Origin: Armatimonadota bacterium
GTDB taxonomy: Bacteria; Armatimonadota; UBA5829
Direction of reading: 5' to 3'
DNA: 9,847 nt
NCBI GenBank assembly: GCA_023398345.1
Contig: JAEWSK010000270.1
Coordinates: forward strand, 1-9,847
Part shown: positions 1 to 6,048 of the stretch, in pieces
Layout: every line of letters begins with the position of its first letter
How positions within the stretch are numbered: position 1 is the first letter of the stretch
The notes under the pieces: generated by a model
The model's database searches: none
The model's input: only the letters and a program-made list of their open reading frames with translations
What the model was told of the DNA's origin: nothing
Program-made: the position numbers and the translations under genes

Positions 1-1
1 G

Positions 2-979
2 CATTTGGACCATGTAAAATGGGTTGTCAGCTCGATCCGTGACGACGCAATAAACGCCTCACTTCTTCGAAGCCTTAAAAACGTCGGTTATACCGGCTAT
101 ACGGCAATCGCGGCCTATGACCAATCGGGAGAAAAAATGCTTGTTGACTCGAATGTCGATTTGATATTTAGCCCGTTTGCCGACGCCGCCGTGCAAGCTG
201 CAGATCTTATTTTTATTAAAGAAGAACAAGTAGCGAGGAGAGCCATGGACAGATTGATCGATTCAATAAGCGACCATTACGTAATATGTGGATATGGCCG
301 CATGGGCCAGCAAATAGTGAAAGATCTAATGCGACACGGCGCGTTATGCGTGGTGCTCGAATCCAACCCCGAACAGATACCCAAGCTGCGTGAGAGAAAT
401 ATTCCTCACATCGAGGGAAAAGCCAGCGAAGACAGAATGCTAATAAAGGCCGGGATCGAGCGAGCGAAGGGTTTGATCGCTGTTGCAGCTTCCGACGAGG
501 ACAATGTCTTTATCGTGCTGACCGCAAGAGTTCTAAACCCCGATTTGTTTATCGTGGCAAGATCGATTCTTAAAGAAAACGAGGACAAGCTGCGTCATGC
601 CGGAGCTGACAAGGTAATGTCTCCGTATATATTGGGCGGACGCAGGATGGCGGCTGCGGTAATCAAGCCGGAGGTAATGGACTTTCTCGACCTTGTTGTT
701 CACAGTGATGGTTTGGAGACGGAAATGGGCAATGTCACCGTGCCGTCGGGTTCATTTTGCATTGGAAAGACGCTGCGAGAACTTGGCCTGTGGGAAATTT
801 GCGAGGTGACATTACTTGCAATAAAGCGACAAGGTGAAGGCATTCATGCCAACCCAAGCCCTTCGCTTGTGATACGCGAAGATGACGAGTTGATTGTGAT
901 GGGCACGCCTTCTCAGATAGATTGCCTGTCGCAAAAAGTCAGTATGAGCAGTTCTGTCACCAACGACCCGGCACTTTGA
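2..979 (+). CDS. C-terminal RCK (TrkA/KTN) regulatory region of a cation/proton antiporter or K+ transporter, 5' partial
   Basis: The frame is open to the left edge, so the start and the expected membrane domain lie outside the window. Counting residues from codon TTG at position 5, residues 1-70 resemble the tail of a TrkA-N/RCK domain as found at the end of CPA2 (KefB-like) antiporters. Residues 91-215 are a complete Rossmann RCK-N domain with the NAD-binding loop GYGRMG (96-101) and an acidic residue at the end of the second strand (E119). Residues 232-316 look like an RCK-C (TrkA-C) ligand-binding domain. In this family such domains gate K+ or Na+/H+ transport in response to nucleotides or ions at the cytoplasmic membrane face. 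Two consecutive RCK-N segments in one chain make this more than a simple stand-alone TrkA. A K+ channel subunit is the alternative. The RCK assignment is strong; the transporter type is inference. Confidence 0.85.
   Translation, partial: HLDHVKWVVSSIRDDAINASLLRSLKNVGYTGYTAIAAYDQSGEKMLVDSNVDLIFSPFADAAVQAADLIFIKEEQVARRAMDRLIDSISDHYVICGYGRMGQQIVKDLMRHGALCVVLESNPEQIPKLRERNIPHIEGKASEDRMLIKAGIERAKGLIAVAASDEDNVFIVLTARVLNPDLFIVARSILKENEDKLRHAGADKVMSPYILGGRRMAAAVIKPEVMDFLDLVVHSDGLETEMGNVTVPSGSFCIGKTLRELGLWEICEVTLLAIKRQGEGIHANPSPSLVIREDDELIVMGTPSQIDCLSQKVSMSSSVTNDPAL
236..247 (+). promoter_or_regulatory. Possible internal ribosome binding site and ATG start for a free RCK protein
   Basis: AGGAG (236-240) stands four bases before an in-frame ATG at 245. 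Starting there would give a 244-residue protein consisting of just the second RCK-N and RCK-C domains, beginning MDRLIDSISDHY. The match to a Shine-Dalgarno site is direct; use as a start is inference. MthK-type K+ channels are known to make a free RCK protein from such an internal start. Confidence 0.35.
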
Positions 980-1004
980 TGACTTATTTTGCCGGTCTTG
1001 TTTT
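965..1004 (+). terminator. Probable rho-independent terminator of the RCK gene
   Basis: GACCCGGCA (965-973) pairs with TGCCGGTC (990-997) with one bulged C, and is followed by TTGTTTT. The hairpin spans both stop codons of the convergent gene pair. The T-rich tail is on the + strand only, so it would serve the RCK gene; the sequence after the hairpin on the - strand is not T-rich. Confidence 0.45.
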
Positions 1005-2258
1005 AATTGAAGCCGCATCAGCCGCTTGCTTTGCGAGGCTTGCGCGCTTCGTCTCGATCTCAGCCTGAGCTTTTTTTAACAGAGATGCGGCCTCGTCGAA
1101 GTTTGCAAGAGCTTGATTGCTATCAACAATTGTCGATGCCGACACGACTGCTATGGCATTTTTCATTATAAAAAGGCCGTTTAGCAAATTCTCATTGGCT
1201 CCGGCAAGGCCGGGTGGAGACGAGATTTCGCTAATTTTCTGCCAAGCTGCATCGATTCGCCCCTGTCGGCAGGCGTTTTGTATTGCCGACTTATTCGCTG
1301 ATTGCACGGCGCTGCGCAGTGCCGATGCTTCGGCGTTGGCATTTATCATTGCTTTGGCAATTTGCGCCTGATAGTCGGTGACAGCGGCAAGCTGCAGGCG
1401 AATAGATTTTTGCGCGAACGACGTATCTGGCGTGTTTACAATCGGAGTCGGTGTCACATTCGATTCGCGCATTGGAGCCATTACAGCCATTCCGACCAAA
1501 GTCAGCGCCGCCAGCACTCCCAGCGTAACCAACATCCTGTTTGGCAAGTTTTTGCGCTTACGTATGGGCTTGGGCAGTCGCGGATTGGGGTTGTAAACGC
1601 TTGTTTCAATTGACTCTTCGGGCTCATCGTTGGCGATAGCAATTGGTTCCGGCTCCACGATTGGAACAGGCTCCGCAGTTTGCACCGGCAACTCTTTTTC
1701 AATTGTTGGCTCATCACACTGAGCCTGTGACTGCAAAGTCTCGTTATATATTTCCTCAGCCAGCGACAATCGCTCTCGATTGCCTCTGGGCGGTGCGATT
1801 GGAGCTTCAGCTTTTTCTTGTTGCGCATCTGATGGAGCTTGCGCAATCGGCTCGAATCTATTTACAGTTTTATCCGTGGCGGACTCGACGGCCGCTGCAA
1901 ACGCCTCGGCTTTTTTGACGCGGCCCGGGCCGGTAAAGACGATAACGTTATCCGGCGCTCTATCAGTCGTCGAGACATGAGCTTCATTTGAGCAGACTTG
2001 GATAACCGCGCCAAGCGCACCTTTGCGTAAATTTACTGCGCTAATTTCATTTAGCGCGAACTTGGAAGTCTTATTTCCATGCAACTCACCGGTCGCCGCA
2101 AGTCCCAACCTAATAAGTATGATATGCTGATTTGTAAGGGCAATCGCCTGCCCTTGGTCGCCTGATTCTCGCGCGACTATTTCATCTCCCTCGGGCAGTG
2201 CAATATTTAAAGCCTCAGAAAGTTGTTCATCGAAGTTGCCATAAGAAGTGCCTGGCAT
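984..2258 (-). CDS. Single-pass membrane protein with N-terminal PH-like domain, function unknown
   Basis: I do not recognise a named family. An ATG at 2276 is in frame, but the ATG at 2258 is the better start because GAGGT lies nine bases before it and nothing similar precedes 2276; this gives 424 residues. Residues 24-125 alternate short beta strands and end in a helix, like a bacterial PH (YokE-type) domain. Residues 140-230 are a Pro/Glu/Ala-rich linker. A basic stretch (KPIRKRKNLPNR, 230-241) precedes one transmembrane helix (about 242-262), predicting the PH-like part inside and the C-terminus outside. Residues 283-412 are Ala-rich and helical, probably a bundle or coiled coil. The stop is 4 bp from that of the convergent RCK gene. 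A role in envelope or membrane organisation is only a guess. Confidence 0.8.
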   Translation of the reverse strand: MPGTSYGNFDEQLSEALNIALPEGDEIVARESGDQGQAIALTNQHIILIRLGLAATGELHGNKTSKFALNEISAVNLRKGALGAVIQVCSNEAHVSTTDRAPDNVIVFTGPGRVKKAEAFAAAVESATDKTVNRFEPIAQAPSDAQQEKAEAPIAPPRGNRERLSLAEEIYNETLQSQAQCDEPTIEKELPVQTAEPVPIVEPEPIAIANDEPEESIETSVYNPNPRLPKPIRKRKNLPNRMLVTLGVLAALTLVGMAVMAPMRESNVTPTPIVNTPDTSFAQKSIRLQLAAVTDYQAQIAKAMINANAEASALRSAVQSANKSAIQNACRQGRIDAAWQKISEISSPPGLAGANENLLNGLFIMKNAIAVVSASTIVDSNQALANFDEAASLLKKAQAEIETKRASLAKQAADAASIKTRPAK

Positions 2259-2267
2259 TATGGAATT

Positions 2268-2272
2268 ACCTC
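2268..2272 (-). promoter_or_regulatory. Ribosome binding site that decides the start of the PH-like gene
   Basis: On the - strand GAGGT is followed by nine bases and the ATG at 2258. The longer reading frame from ATG 2276 would place this site inside the coding region and has no comparable site of its own. Confidence 0.65.
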
Positions 2273-2377
2273 GCATAGAGTCAGTCTTACATCTTATATT
2301 TCGGCAAGTTGCGGCGTGGGCTTGAGGTGAGAGGAAAATTCAATCGCAAAAACACAAATGAAAGACGCAGAAGCTTT

Positions 2378-2408
2378 TGTTCGGGTCAGATTTGCAAATC
2401 TGACACGA
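2378..2408. repeat. Intergenic palindromic repeat, copy 1
   Basis: The segment TGTTCGG...ACGA contains a perfect 20-bp palindrome at 2385-2404 (GTCAGATTTG and its complement) extended by TCG/CGA arms with one mismatch. A second copy lies at 5899-5929; 25 of the 31 positions agree, including both outer arms. It lies 25 bp after the trxA stop. On the - strand no T-run follows, so it is not an obvious trxA terminator; on the + strand GTTTTT follows, but no + strand gene precedes it. The surrounding gap (2259-2433) shows nothing else I can support. Confidence 0.75.
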
Positions 2409-2433
2409 GTTTTTCGCTATTTTTGGAGCCTGC

Positions 2434-2760
2434 TTATTTCAGCAGTAAATCGATGCGGGCTGTGATGTCATTTTTTTGCCGCAGTCCGACGAGCCTATCT
2501 GCAACCTCTCCGCCTTTAAAGAGCAGCAGAGTCGGAATTGACGAGACGCCGTATTTGCTGGCGATGGATGCCTCAGTTTGAACATCGAGCTTTAATACTT
2601 TTACTTTGCCCTCATATTCACCTGCGATGGCGTCCACCGTTGGTGAGAGCATCTTGCATGGGCCGCACCACTCAGCCCAAAAATCCACTACGACGGGGAT
2701 GCTTGACTTCAACACCTCCGATTCAAATGTGTCGGCAGTAACAGCAGGCGCTGCGCTCAT
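2434..2760 (-). CDS. trxA: Thioredoxin
   Basis: The product is a 108-residue thioredoxin, the usual length of the family. It is a small cytoplasmic dithiol-disulfide oxidoreductase, reduced by thioredoxin reductase, that reduces partners such as ribonucleotide reductase. The active site WCGPCK places the cysteines at 32 and 35, the buried aspartate is D26, and the cis-proline is P76 (SIPT), all at the same numbers as in E. coli thioredoxin 1. The frame is open upstream to 2859, but the ATG at 2760 is clearly the start: GGAGGG lies seven bases before it and the upstream extension covers a terminator and promoter. It is probably transcribed alone from the promoter at 2797-2827. Thioredoxin reductase is not in the window. 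Confidence 0.95.
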   Translation of the reverse strand: MSAAPAVTADTFESEVLKSSIPVVVDFWAEWCGPCKMLSPTVDAIAGEYEGKVKVLKLDVQTEASIASKYGVSSIPTLLLFKGGEVADRLVGLRQKNDITARIDLLLK

Positions 2761-2767
2761 TTTTTGT

Positions 2768-2773
2768 CCCTCC
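2768..2773 (-). promoter_or_regulatory. Ribosome binding site that decides the trxA start
   Basis: GGAGGG on the - strand, seven bases before ATG 2760, fixes the 108-residue form over a 141-residue reading. Confidence 0.8.
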
Positions 2774-2796
2774 GCAAGTAATAGAAAATTATTTGT

Positions 2797-2827
2797 ATTA
2801 TAAACTTGCTCGATATTTTTCGAGCAA
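2797..2827 (-). promoter_or_regulatory. Candidate trxA promoter
   Basis: On the - strand TATAAT (2797-2802) is a perfect -10 hexamer, 36 bp before the trxA start. TTGCTC (2822-2827) could act as the -35 with a long 19-bp spacer. The -35 element lies inside the terminator hairpin of the preceding gene, so termination and initiation would be packed into the same 30 bp. The -10 is convincing; the -35 is weak. Confidence 0.5.
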
Positions 2828-2828
2828 G
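2798..2828 (-). terminator. Probable terminator after the amidohydrolase-like gene
   Basis: CTTGCTCGA (2805-2813) and TCGAGCAAG (2820-2828) form a perfect 9-bp stem with a 6-base A/T loop, 9 bp after the stop codon at 2838. On the - strand it is followed by TTTATAAT, a short and interrupted T-run, so efficiency may be partial. Confidence 0.55.
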
Positions 2829-2837
2829 GCCCGGCAG

Positions 2838-3578
2838 TTAAGACGATGCGCGGTTCCAACCAAACAGCCGCCGCGCGCTGCCCTCGAATATATTGCGCTT
2901 ATCCAAGTCAGTTATCTCAGCATCTTGAACAAGGCCGATAACCGCCGACGGATCGACATAAGGAAGTCCGCTGCCGTATGCGATCCTATGCGAGCCGATA
3001 TGTTCTACCGCAAAGCGAATCTTATCCGGGCTGGAGCTTCCGGAAACTTCCAGCACCAAATTGAGAGTCTTCTCGGCAAGTATAGTCGCCATCCGCCAAT
3101 CGTCGCCGCCCATGCCGATCAACACAAACTTCATTATCGGAAATGCCTTTGCAATTTCATTTGCCGCAATCGCCGCCGCCTGGTTTGGAACATGCAAATA
3201 GACCGGCTTAATGAAACGTCGGTGCGCATTAAGTATGTCTTCGCTTTCGGTGAGAGTAACGAACCTGCCGCGCACGCCCGAAGTCAGCATTAGCGCCGCG
3301 AACTTGTCCGTCCCAATGTACGAATGCATCTCTTTTTGAGACTGTTCCGGGTAATTGATATTGACGACAACGCATCCCAGCATTGTGGGGTTTGCTTGAA
3401 CGACTCTCGCGATCTGACCATTGCCACGCACAAAATCGCACGAGTTGCCTATTGTCGATGAAATAATAGAGCGCTCGACGCCATATTTTTGCATGCTGCG
3501 CGCCAGATTTTGGTCGGTAAACGGAACGCCCCAAAGGGGGGTGGTGCCTATCTCGGCATGAACATCAATAATCGGCAT
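2838..3578 (-). CDS. Amidohydrolase-fold (TIM barrel) protein B, probably without a normal metal site
   Basis: The 246-residue product has the pattern of amidohydrolase-related (Amidohydro_2) proteins: MPIIDVHAEIG at the N-terminus, strands alternating with helices, YGSGLPYVDP near the end, and a final RRLFGW helix like the usual NxxRLxG. Family members normally have HxH after strand 1, histidines on strands 5 and 6, and a late Asp in GSDxP. Here the first motif is H7-A-E9, the strand-5 H129 (VYLHV) is kept, the strand-6 position reads G155 and the Asp position G204. Catalysis of the usual type is therefore doubtful. A GTG at 3587 is in frame, but it lies inside the ribosome site; GGAGGT seven bases before ATG 3578 fixes the start. 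It follows protein A with one base between stop and start. Confidence 0.8.
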   Translation of the reverse strand: MPIIDVHAEIGTTPLWGVPFTDQNLARSMQKYGVERSIISSTIGNSCDFVRGNGQIARVVQANPTMLGCVVVNINYPEQSQKEMHSYIGTDKFAALMLTSGVRGRFVTLTESEDILNAHRRFIKPVYLHVPNQAAAIAANEIAKAFPIMKFVLIGMGGDDWRMATILAEKTLNLVLEVSGSSSPDKIRFAVEHIGSHRIAYGSGLPYVDPSAVIGLVQDAEITDLDKRNIFEGSARRLFGWNRASS

Positions 3579-3579
3579 C

Positions 3580-4308
3580 CTATCCACCTCCCAGCAGCCG
3601 CTTCATATTACCTGCCAACACAGCGGCCTTTGCATCGTCACTAATTTCCGCGTCCATTAAATACCCCAGTGCCGCCGCTAGCGAGCTTCGCAAGCAGCCC
3701 GAACCGAAGATGACTCGATCGGCCCCGACTTGATCTACTAAAAACCTAAGCGCGCCCGGCACTTTAAGTTCGCGTGTCTCGCAGAGCACGTTGGGGTACC
3801 TTCGCATTACTGCAACCGCCTCGGCCATATTCTCAAATGAAATGCCTTCGAGGATGAAAGTCGTCTTTCTATCGGGAAGCACTCGCATCAGTGAGCTTGG
3901 ACACCCCGACTCGTGCGCCTGCACCATCACCGGCACATCCACCGAGGCAATGTCATCGAGCAGGTCAACAAACGCCGCATGGTCCACCGGCCAGTTCTGC
4001 GTCAGCGGAAAGAACCGAAACATCTTAAAGCCCTGTTCCACCAGTTTTGCCGCAATGCCCTGAACGCCAAAATACCCGCGCGGATCTACGGTTGCCACTG
4101 GAATAAGCGACTCATGTTCCGCGCACAGCCGCAGCGTCTCGGCGTTGCCGTCGCCGTAGTTATGCAACAATCCCACAGTCGATAGCGCGAGCGCCTTGGA
4201 CACGCCGTGGTTTGTAAGCGCCTTTGCAAGCCGATCCACCGGCATATCCGCCCGCACAATCGGCCACGGGCCAAAAACCGTATTTGCGTCTATTATTTCA
4301 AAGGCCAT
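3580..4308 (-). CDS. Amidohydrolase-fold (TIM barrel) protein A, probably without a normal metal site
   Basis: The 242-residue product is a likely paralogue of the next gene, with the same fold pattern and similar length. The start ATG 4308 has GAGGT five bases before it. The first motif is IIDANTVFG, with N9 and V11 where HxH is expected. H132 (VMVQAHESG) fits the strand-5 histidine. The strand-6 segment FILEGIS lacks the usual His, and the late GSD motif reads GSGC (203-205 region). VATVDPR (71-77) and the closing NMKRLLGG resemble conserved parts of amidohydrolase-related proteins. It lies 54 bp after gltX, a gap with a T-rich stretch but no convincing terminator, so it may be read from the gltX transcript. 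The substrate is unknown; a non-catalytic or altered-metal role, or a complex with protein B, is inference. Confidence 0.8.
   Translation of the reverse strand: MAFEIIDANTVFGPWPIVRADMPVDRLAKALTNHGVSKALALSTVGLLHNYGDGNAETLRLCAEHESLIPVATVDPRGYFGVQGIAAKLVEQGFKMFRFFPLTQNWPVDHAAFVDLLDDIASVDVPVMVQAHESGCPSSLMRVLPDRKTTFILEGISFENMAEAVAVMRRYPNVLCETRELKVPGALRFLVDQVGADRVIFGSGCLRSSLAAALGYLMDAEISDDAKAAVLAGNMKRLLGGG
3586..3591 (-). promoter_or_regulatory. Ribosome binding site of protein B, inside the end of gene A
   Basis: GGAGGT on the - strand encodes the last glycines of protein A, and the arrangement reads GGAGGTGGATAGGATG: stop TAG, one base, then ATG. This is the standard arrangement for translational coupling and would favour equal amounts of A and B. 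Confidence 0.7.
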
Positions 4309-4362
4309 AGACTACCTCGTCTAAAAAATCAAAAAGCAATATTGCGAATGGACACCGACACC

Positions 4363-5829
4363 TTAATGCGCAAAATTGCATGCGGCCTTAAGCCGCGCTA
4401 TGCAGCGCTGCTTGCCGACTACTTCCATCAACTCAAACAAGCCGGGGCCCCATGTGCGCCCAGTAATGGCCATTCGCGTCGGATGGATCACCTGACCGGC
4501 TCCTATTTCGCGCTCATCCGCGACACCGCGTATGGCAGCCTCAATCGACTCCGTGTTCCAATTCTGAACGCTTGCCAACTTGTCTACTATCGCATTCAAT
4601 AGGGCAGGCGCAGTATCCTTCGCAAGATGCTTTGCTGCGCCTTTTTCTTCATAACTAAAATCGTCCGTATAGAAGTAACTTACCAAATCCGGCGCGTCTT
4701 TGAGCAATACCAACCTGTCTTGAATAAGCGCCGTCACGCGTCGCAAATAGTCCATATCGGTATCATTTGGCGACTCGCTGACATAGCCCGCTGCCTGCAG
4801 CCGAGGCAATATCATATTTGCAAGCTCATCCACACCCAGCATGCGAACATACTCACCCTGTAGATCGTCGAGTTTTGCCAAGTCGAATATCGCGGGGTGA
4901 TTTACTATGCCCTCGAGCGTAAACTTCTCTATCAACTCCTCGCGCGAATAGAGCTTTTTGTCCTCGCCTGCGCTCCAGCCCATCGTTGCAAGGAAGTTGA
5001 GCATGGCCTCCGGCAGATATCCATCTTCAATATACGATGAAAACCGCGTCTGAGTGTCGCTTCGCTTAGAGAGCTTTCGCCCTTTCTCGTCGAGAATAAG
5101 CGGCGGATGAACCCATGTCGGCTGCTCCCAGCCAAATGCTTCGTAAAGCTGCACATGTTTTGGCGCGCTGGATAGCCACTCTTCGCCGCGGATGACATGA
5201 GTAATTCCCATGTGATGGTCATCTACGACATTTGCGAAGTGATAGGTCGGAAAGCCGTCGGCTTTTATTGCGACAAAGTCGTCTTGGAGCTCATTTCTAA
5301 AACTCACATGCCCTCGCACGACATCATCAAGCTCAGTCGTGCCTTCAAGGTTCATTTTAAACCTAATAACCGGGTTCGGGTTATCGCGCGCGAGTTCTTC
5401 GCGCTGCTCGTCAGTGAGATTTCGACAGCGGCGGTCATAGCCCGTCGGCTGCTTTGCAGCCTCTTGGCTTTTGCGAGTTTCTTCGAGCCGTTCCTTGGTG
5501 CAATAGCAATAGTAGGCTCTGCCCTCGTCAATAAGCTGTTTTGCGTATTTGTGATAGAGTTCGAGCCGCTCGGACTGAAAATATGGCCCGACAGGCCCAT
5601 CAATCTCCGGCCCTTCGTCCCACTGCATCCCCATCCAGCGCAGGCTGGCCATCATATCTTCAAGGGAACCCGGCACGAATCGAGTTCGATCGGTATCTTC
5701 TATGCGCAATATAAAAGTTCCGCCGGCATGTCGCGCAAATAAGTAATCGAACACGGCCACACGCACTGTTCCGACATGTGCCGCTCCGGTGGGACTGGGA
5801 GCCATTCTTACTCTTGGTTTTACAATCAT
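4363..5829 (-). CDS. gltX: Glutamyl-tRNA synthetase
   Basis: This 488-residue class I synthetase charges tRNA-Glu with glutamate in the cytoplasm. The HIGH motif is the HVGT variant (residues 18-21, within APSPTGAAHVGT) and the KMSKS motif is KLSKR (252-256). A zinc site of the C-x-C-x20-Y-x3-C form is intact (C108, C110, Y131, C135). The catalytic Rossmann domain runs to about 330, followed by the helical anticodon-binding region; the length is normal for the family. ATG 5829 is preceded by AAGGA at nine bases. Whether it is discriminating or also charges tRNA-Gln (with GatCAB) cannot be told from the sequence by eye. Upstream is a 219-bp gap holding a repeat; downstream are the two amidohydrolase-like genes. 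Confidence 0.97.
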   Translation of the reverse strand: MIVKPRVRMAPSPTGAAHVGTVRVAVFDYLFARHAGGTFILRIEDTDRTRFVPGSLEDMMASLRWMGMQWDEGPEIDGPVGPYFQSERLELYHKYAKQLIDEGRAYYCYCTKERLEETRKSQEAAKQPTGYDRRCRNLTDEQREELARDNPNPVIRFKMNLEGTTELDDVVRGHVSFRNELQDDFVAIKADGFPTYHFANVVDDHHMGITHVIRGEEWLSSAPKHVQLYEAFGWEQPTWVHPPLILDEKGRKLSKRSDTQTRFSSYIEDGYLPEAMLNFLATMGWSAGEDKKLYSREELIEKFTLEGIVNHPAIFDLAKLDDLQGEYVRMLGVDELANMILPRLQAAGYVSESPNDTDMDYLRRVTALIQDRLVLLKDAPDLVSYFYTDDFSYEEKGAAKHLAKDTAPALLNAIVDKLASVQNWNTESIEAAIRGVADEREIGAGQVIHPTRMAITGRTWGPGLFELMEVVGKQRCIARLKAACNFAH

Positions 5830-5898
5830 CAGTATCGGTCCTTATTTGTAAATATTCAATCCGATCTCTCTACCGGACAGGGCTGTAACACACTTCTA

Positions 5899-5929
5899 TG
5901 TTCGGATCAGATTTTTTCATCTGACCCGA
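5899..5929. repeat. Intergenic palindromic repeat, copy 2
   Basis: TGTTCGGATCAGAT...ATCTGACCCGA is a second copy of the 2378-2408 element. Its arms pair over 11 bp around a 6-base loop; the single irregular pair is G:U if transcribed from the - strand (the direction of the flanking genes) and A:C on the other. The central loop differs from copy 1 while the arms are conserved. It lies between the winged-helix gene and gltX, about 70 bp before the gltX start. Apart from this and the hairpin at 5991-6014 I see nothing definite in the 5830-6048 gap. Confidence 0.75.
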
Positions 5930-5983
5930 TGCTGACAACCCGTCTCTAGTCTTCAAACTTTCGCAAATCTTACGAGCGCCCTA

Positions 5984-6014
5984 TAGCAAAGGTGGCGATC
6001 CGAAAACCGCCACC
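5984..6014 (-). terminator. Weak terminator candidate after the winged-helix gene
   Basis: On the - strand GGTGGCG (6008-6014) pairs perfectly with CGCCACC (5991-5997) around a 10-base loop, 34 bp after the stop codon. Only TTTGCTAT follows, so the T-run is poor and read-through toward gltX is possible. Confidence 0.4.
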
Positions 6015-6048
6015 CAGCATAAACTACCGATAGCAAATGACTTGTCGG

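Noticed and set aside
2385..2404. Perfect 20-bp palindrome as the trxA terminator
   Set aside because: On the trxA strand it is followed by CCGAACAAAAG, not a T-run, and a second copy exists elsewhere, so a dispersed repeat explains it better.
2434..2859. Longer 141-residue thioredoxin with an N-terminal extension
   Set aside because: The extension runs through the terminator hairpin and TATAAT; a strong ribosome site at 2768-2773 fixes the start at 2760.
2793..3293. Open reading frame of 166 codons on the + strand
   Set aside because: It is antisense to amidohydrolase-like gene B and begins inside the trxA promoter and terminator region; no domain is visible.
4309..4362. T-rich stretch between gltX and the amidohydrolase-like gene A as a terminator
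   Set aside because: TTTTTGATTTTTT is present on the - strand but the only stem before it is TTGCG/CGCAA with a 22-base loop; too weak to support.
5197..5742. Open reading frame of 181 codons on the + strand inside gltX
   Set aside because: gltX is certain on the other strand, and the antisense translation has no family features.
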